Translations under genes and position numbers: made by a program
In this document: one piece after another, positions 39,234 to 41,966 of the stretch
Layout of the letters: every line of letters begins with the position of its first letter
How positions within the stretch are numbered: position 1 is the first letter of the stretch
From: Methanobacteriota archaeon
Lineage (GTDB): Archaea; Thermoplasmatota; E2; JACPAO01; JAHWKR01
Direction: 5' to 3'
DNA: 41,966 nt
Assembly (NCBI GenBank): GCA_019347805.1
Contig: JAHWKR010000028.1
Location: forward strand, 1 to 41,966
The notes under the pieces: generated by a model
Database searches by the model: none
What the model saw: only the letters and a program-made list of their open reading frames with translations
Told to the model about the DNA's origin: nothing

Positions 39234-40052
39234 GTGTCTTTCCGGCGTGAACTGAAGGACCTCGGCCGAGGTGTCGCAGGTGCCCTCGTCTTCGGAACGC
39301 CCTTCCTGCTCACCATGGAGACCTGGTGGCTCGGCTGGACCTTGCCGCCTTGGTTGCTTCTTTCCACCGCCTTCGGCGCCGTGCTCCTCGTCACCGCCCT
39401 CGCATGGTTCGCAGGATTCCGGAAGAGCGAGGAGAAGGGCGGACCCCAGACGGTGCTGCACTGGGTGAGCGAGACGTCCGAGATCATTCTCGAGAGCCTC
39501 CTCGCCGCGTACATCGTCCTCTCGCTCTACGGCGTCGTTGACTGGGGCCAGCCATGGCTCGTGGTCGCGCGCATCGGTCTTGTCGAGGTGGTCGCCCTCG
39601 CCCTCGGAGCGGCGGTGGCCAACAAGATCCTCGCCAGCAGCGAGGACGGCGCGGAGGCCCGGCCTTTTCCTGAAAAAGTGGCGCTCTTCGCACTTGGAGC
39701 CCTGTTCTTCATCCTGCACATCGCGACCACGGACGAGATGGACCTGCTCGCAGCGCATGCCGGATGGGTGCGCCTCGGCGCGGTCCTCCTGGTCAGCGTC
39801 CTGATGGCGCACCTGGTCCTGTTCGAACTCGAGTTCCGTGGCCAGAAGGGAAGGGCCGGAGACCGGAGCCATCTCTATCTTTGGGGGGAAGGCTTCCTGG
39901 TCCTCTTCATCGCCCTCTTGGTGTCGTTCCTCACCCTCGCGGGTCTGGGACAGTTCCTCGACCAACCGCACGAGGTATGGCTGCAGATGACCATCGTCCT
40001 GGCGCTCCCGGCAACGATCGGCGCGAGCGCCGCACGGGTGGTGGTCGGATGA
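39234..40052 (+). CDS. TIGR02587-family (DUF2391) integral membrane protein
   Basis: 272 residues with about seven hydrophobic helices. The N-terminal block GRGVAGALVFGTPFLLTMETWWLGW is the recognisable family signature, split in the middle by a charged loop (RKSEEKGGPQ) and SETSEIILESLLAAY. Function unknown in any organism, to my knowledge. It overlaps the next gene by 4 nt (ATGA at 40049-40052); TIGR02587 and TIGR02588 genes are typically paired, which supports both calls. GTG start supported by the TATA-like element. Confidence 0.85.
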   Translation: MSFRRELKDLGRGVAGALVFGTPFLLTMETWWLGWTLPPWLLLSTAFGAVLLVTALAWFAGFRKSEEKGGPQTVLHWVSETSEIILESLLAAYIVLSLYGVVDWGQPWLVVARIGLVEVVALALGAAVANKILASSEDGAEARPFPEKVALFALGALFFILHIATTDEMDLLAAHAGWVRLGAVLLVSVLMAHLVLFELEFRGQKGRAGDRSHLYLWGEGFLVLFIALLVSFLTLAGLGQFLDQPHEVWLQMTIVLALPATIGASAARVVVG

Positions 40053-40441
40053 CGAAGAAGCGCGGAGACCTGAAGCGTAAGGACGACCGCGAAGGCCCCT
40101 CTGTCGCCGAGATCGCCTCGGTCATCGTGAGCGTCGTGGTGACGATCTCGTTGTTCGGCTATGTCATCGTGATGGCGGTCCTGGCGCCGGACGGTCCTGA
40201 TCTCGTCGTGGAACAGACCTCCGTCATCACGAAGGGGGACACGGTCGAGGTGCATGTACTCCTCACCAATAAGGGCGGCGTCGGCGTGCGCAGTGCCGAG
40301 GTCGAGATCCCCTGCGACGACCCGCCCCCCAGCGTGACGTTCGAGAACGTGCCGGCGAGCGGGAGACGCAAGGCGGTGCTCTCCTGCCCCGCCGACGCCG
40401 AGGACCTCCAACCGGAGATCAGCACCTGGGTCAAGATGTGA
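40049..40441 (+). CDS. TIGR02588-family protein
   Basis: 130 residues. A basic N-terminus (about 1-20), one transmembrane helix (about 25-46), then an external beta-sandwich-like domain (VVEQTSVITKGDTVEVHVLLTNKG is the start of the conserved region) with two cysteines (IPCDD and VLSCPAD) that may form a disulfide. It would be a single-pass partner of the seven-helix protein encoded just before it. Function unknown. Confidence 0.85.
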   Translation: MTKKRGDLKRKDDREGPSVAEIASVIVSVVVTISLFGYVIVMAVLAPDGPDLVVEQTSVITKGDTVEVHVLLTNKGGVGVRSAEVEIPCDDPPPSVTFENVPASGRRKAVLSCPADAEDLQPEISTWVKM

Positions 40442-40471
40442 GCATGCCGCGGCCACAACCGGGATGAGCCG

Positions 40472-41011
40472 GTGTCCGGTCGAGACATCGTGGCCTTCCC
40501 GGATTGGCTCACCTCCACGCAATGGCTGACGGTCCCCCTCTCAGCGGTGGGCATCTACTTCGCGGTCATCCTGTTCCATCGCCTGAACGGCCTGCGCAGC
40601 TTCTCCACGATGTCGGCGTTCGACTTCGTCATGACCGTCGCCATCGGCAGCCTCGTCGCGACGACGATCCTCAGTCCCCGCCCAGCCCTCATGGAGGGTG
40701 TACTCGGGCTCACCGCCTTGTTCCTCCTGCAATCGCTCATCGCCCTCGGCCGCTCCGCGGGCAAAGCGTTCGAACGGATCGTCGACAACGAACCCCTCCT
40801 GCTGATGCGCAAGGGGGAGGTGTTCGAGAAGAACCTCCAGAAGGCGCGGGTCACCCGTGACGACCTGCGCGTCAAGCTGCGCGAAAACGGCATCCTCCGC
40901 TATCGCGACGTCGAGGCCGTCATCATGGAGACCACCGGCATCATCTCCGTCATCAAACGCCAAGAAGGCGTCGAGATGGACGACGACCTGTTGCAGAGCG
41001 TGCGGACCTGA
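40472..41011 (+). CDS. DUF421 (YetF/YdfR-like) membrane protein
   Basis: 179 residues from the GTG at 40472. Three hydrophobic helices occupy about residues 18-95 (LNGLRSFSTMSAFDFVMTVAIGSLVATTIL is the family core, shown here only as landmarks). A cytoplasmic domain follows with LLLMRKGEVFEKNLQKARVT and the DUF421 signature LRENGILRYRDVEAVIMETTGIISVI. In Bacillus YetF-type proteins this domain oligomerises; the molecular role is not settled. It is 30 nt after the TIGR02588 gene, so it is probably the third gene of that operon. Confidence 0.88.
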   Translation: MSGRDIVAFPDWLTSTQWLTVPLSAVGIYFAVILFHRLNGLRSFSTMSAFDFVMTVAIGSLVATTILSPRPALMEGVLGLTALFLLQSLIALGRSAGKAFERIVDNEPLLLMRKGEVFEKNLQKARVTRDDLRVKLRENGILRYRDVEAVIMETTGIISVIKRQEGVEMDDDLLQSVRT

Positions 41012-41025
41012 ACGGATTGAGGGGC

Positions 41026-41966
41026 CTAGCCGACCCTGGGCTGGCGTGTCGTCGTCCCGTCCGGCAATTCGTAAAGATCGCGCCGGATCCGCGGCACCAT
41101 GGCCGCCTCCACCGCAGCGCGCGTGAGACGGCCCCGGTCCCACCGCCCTTCGGTCAACCAGCCGATGGCGCCTTGGGTGCGGCCGATGCGCGCTTCACCA
41201 GAAAGCGGCACGAGCGCCTCTTCGACCGTCTGTCCGCCCGCGAGGACCGGCTCCATGATCGCGCGCGGGTAACAGAACCCGGGCCCATGGCCATGGCTCT
41301 CGTAGCCCGTCCGGTCGACGATCACACAGTGCTGCACGTCCATCCAGAGCGTCGTCGCGATGTCCTCGAACAGACCCGCTTCGATGCCGACCCCGTATTC
41401 GGCACCCGGACGGTCCGCCGATGGCGCCTCGTCGACCGCGAGCGCATTCCTCGCTCGCCCCTCGGCACCCTGGACGGTATCGACGCCGTAAGGTTGCTCC
41501 GTGATGCCGCTCTCGACATCGGTGGCACGCACCTCCAGAGCCACCCCCGGAAGCCATTCTCCGAACACGCTCTCCACGGCCGCGACCTTGACCGGGTTCT
41601 GCGAACCGACGCGCACAACGAGCGGCACGAGCCTGCGTCCATCGCGGTCGATGAGCCCCCGCCGCACACGGGTGGCATTCACAGGCAGGAGGTCCTGACC
41701 GAGGACGAACGGGACCACCTCGACCCGGAGCGGCGAAAGGCCTTTCTCCTTTCGTACACGGTTGATCTCGGCCGCCGTATGCGTCGTCTCGACGCTCGTC
41801 ACGATGGCGTCATAGTCGCCGGATACGCTCGGACCGTAGGCGTCCTCGAGCGGCCGCATGCGCAACCGGTCGGACCAGCCCATCTTCTCCACGAACCGCC
41901 TGACCGCCGCCTCCCGGTCCGCATAGGGTGCGACGGTCCGTTCCCGCTTCTTGTTCGCGAAGCGGT
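41026..41966 (-). CDS. phosphopantetheine adenylyltransferase / inosine-xanthosine triphosphatase fusion, 5' end outside window
   Basis: About 313 residues are visible; the frame stays open to the right edge, so the N-terminus is missing. Residues encoded from the edge to about 41660 read like archaeal CoaD: RFANKKRERTVAPYADR, then PLEDAYGPSVSGDYDAIVTSVET and VVPFVLGQDLLPVNATRVRRG (ISSTxIR-like). From about 41640 down is a DUF84/YjjX-type non-canonical NTP phosphatase: VRVGSQNPVKVAAVESVF, TEQPYGVDTVQGAEGRARNA, YGVGIEAGL, and TQGAIGWLTEGRWDR. CoaD makes dephospho-CoA; the phosphatase removes ITP/XTP. Both halves look complete at the visible motifs. The N-terminal HxGH motif must lie beyond the edge. 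Confidence 0.88.
   Translation of the reverse strand, partial: RFANKKRERTVAPYADREAAVRRFVEKMGWSDRLRMRPLEDAYGPSVSGDYDAIVTSVETTHTAAEINRVRKEKGLSPLRVEVVPFVLGQDLLPVNATRVRRGLIDRDGRRLVPLVVRVGSQNPVKVAAVESVFGEWLPGVALEVRATDVESGITEQPYGVDTVQGAEGRARNALAVDEAPSADRPGAEYGVGIEAGLFEDIATTLWMDVQHCVIVDRTGYESHGHGPGFCYPRAIMEPVLAGGQTVEEALVPLSGEARIGRTQGAIGWLTEGRWDRGRLTRAAVEAAMVPRIRRDLYELPDGTTTRQPRVG

Noticed and set aside
1-41966. CRISPR arrays, insertion sequences, integrases, rRNA
   Set aside because: No regularly spaced direct repeats, transposase or recombinase motifs, or rRNA-like sequence was seen on either strand.

Overview
The window is GC-rich archaeal chromosome, densely packed with genes on both strands. 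The archaeal assignment rests on aIF1A, Hel308 helicase, the KEOPS subunit Cgi121, TiaS, Rio1, the KH-domain (Dim2/Pno1-like) protein, a GPN-loop GTPase and archaeal-type CoaD. TATA-type elements centred about 25 nt upstream of many start codons point the same way, because they imply many leaderless mRNAs. Codons are strongly G/C-ended. A Rieske/cytochrome b complex and a quinone-type methyltransferase suggest a respiring organism. I infer a high-GC euryarchaeal lineage, possibly within Thermoplasmatota; the sequence alone cannot fix the taxon.

Layout. 1-2.0 kb: a winged-helix/P-loop ATPase regulator. 2.1-5.6 kb: a five-gene respiratory operon (Reeler-like anchored protein, small membrane protein, TAT-exported Rieske protein, split cytochrome b of b6/subunit-IV type) ending at a perfect 14-bp hairpin. 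5.8-8.3 kb: a membrane-anchored glutaredoxin-like protein, two tandem small cupredoxins whose copper-ligand motifs come in permuted order, and an unknown four-helix membrane protein. 8.4-16.2 kb: secreted or lipid-anchored proteins, including three paralogues of a cysteine-containing family, plus a 1051-residue FAD oxidoreductase that has lost the cysteines of its HdrB/GlcF-like domain and gained a C-terminal ferredoxin. 16.5-18.8 kb: an aquaporin-arsC pair with a 10-bp inverted repeat around its promoter, then an Mrp/NBP35 ATPase. 18.8-22.4 kb: a beta-propeller-like lipoprotein and an operon of a four-helix membrane protein with an actin-like ATPase.

22.5-28.1 kb: a 73-residue unknown protein, Hel308, Cgi121, tRNA-Arg(GCG), aIF1A, a DtxR-family regulator and a DUF92 membrane protein. 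28.2-29.9 kb: a polyprenyl diphosphate synthase and a UbiE/MenG-type methyltransferase, which could supply the quinone used by the cytochrome b complex. 29.9-31.9 kb: two tandem paralogous secreted, membrane-anchored proteins. 31.9-36.7 kb: TiaS and Rio1 diverge from one AT-rich element, followed by two further Rieske proteins and the KH-domain protein. 36.7-38.9 kb: purD and a GPN GTPase. 39.2-41.0 kb: a TIGR02587-TIGR02588-DUF421 membrane operon. The right edge cuts a CoaD/NTP phosphatase fusion.

The most unusual elements are the permuted cupredoxins, the cysteine-stripped FAD/Hdr-like/ferredoxin fusion, the actin-like/membrane-protein operon, the operator-like repeat at the arsenic operon, and an 86-nt nested inverted repeat between the tRNA and aIF1A. 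I saw no CRISPR array, insertion sequence, integrase or rRNA.
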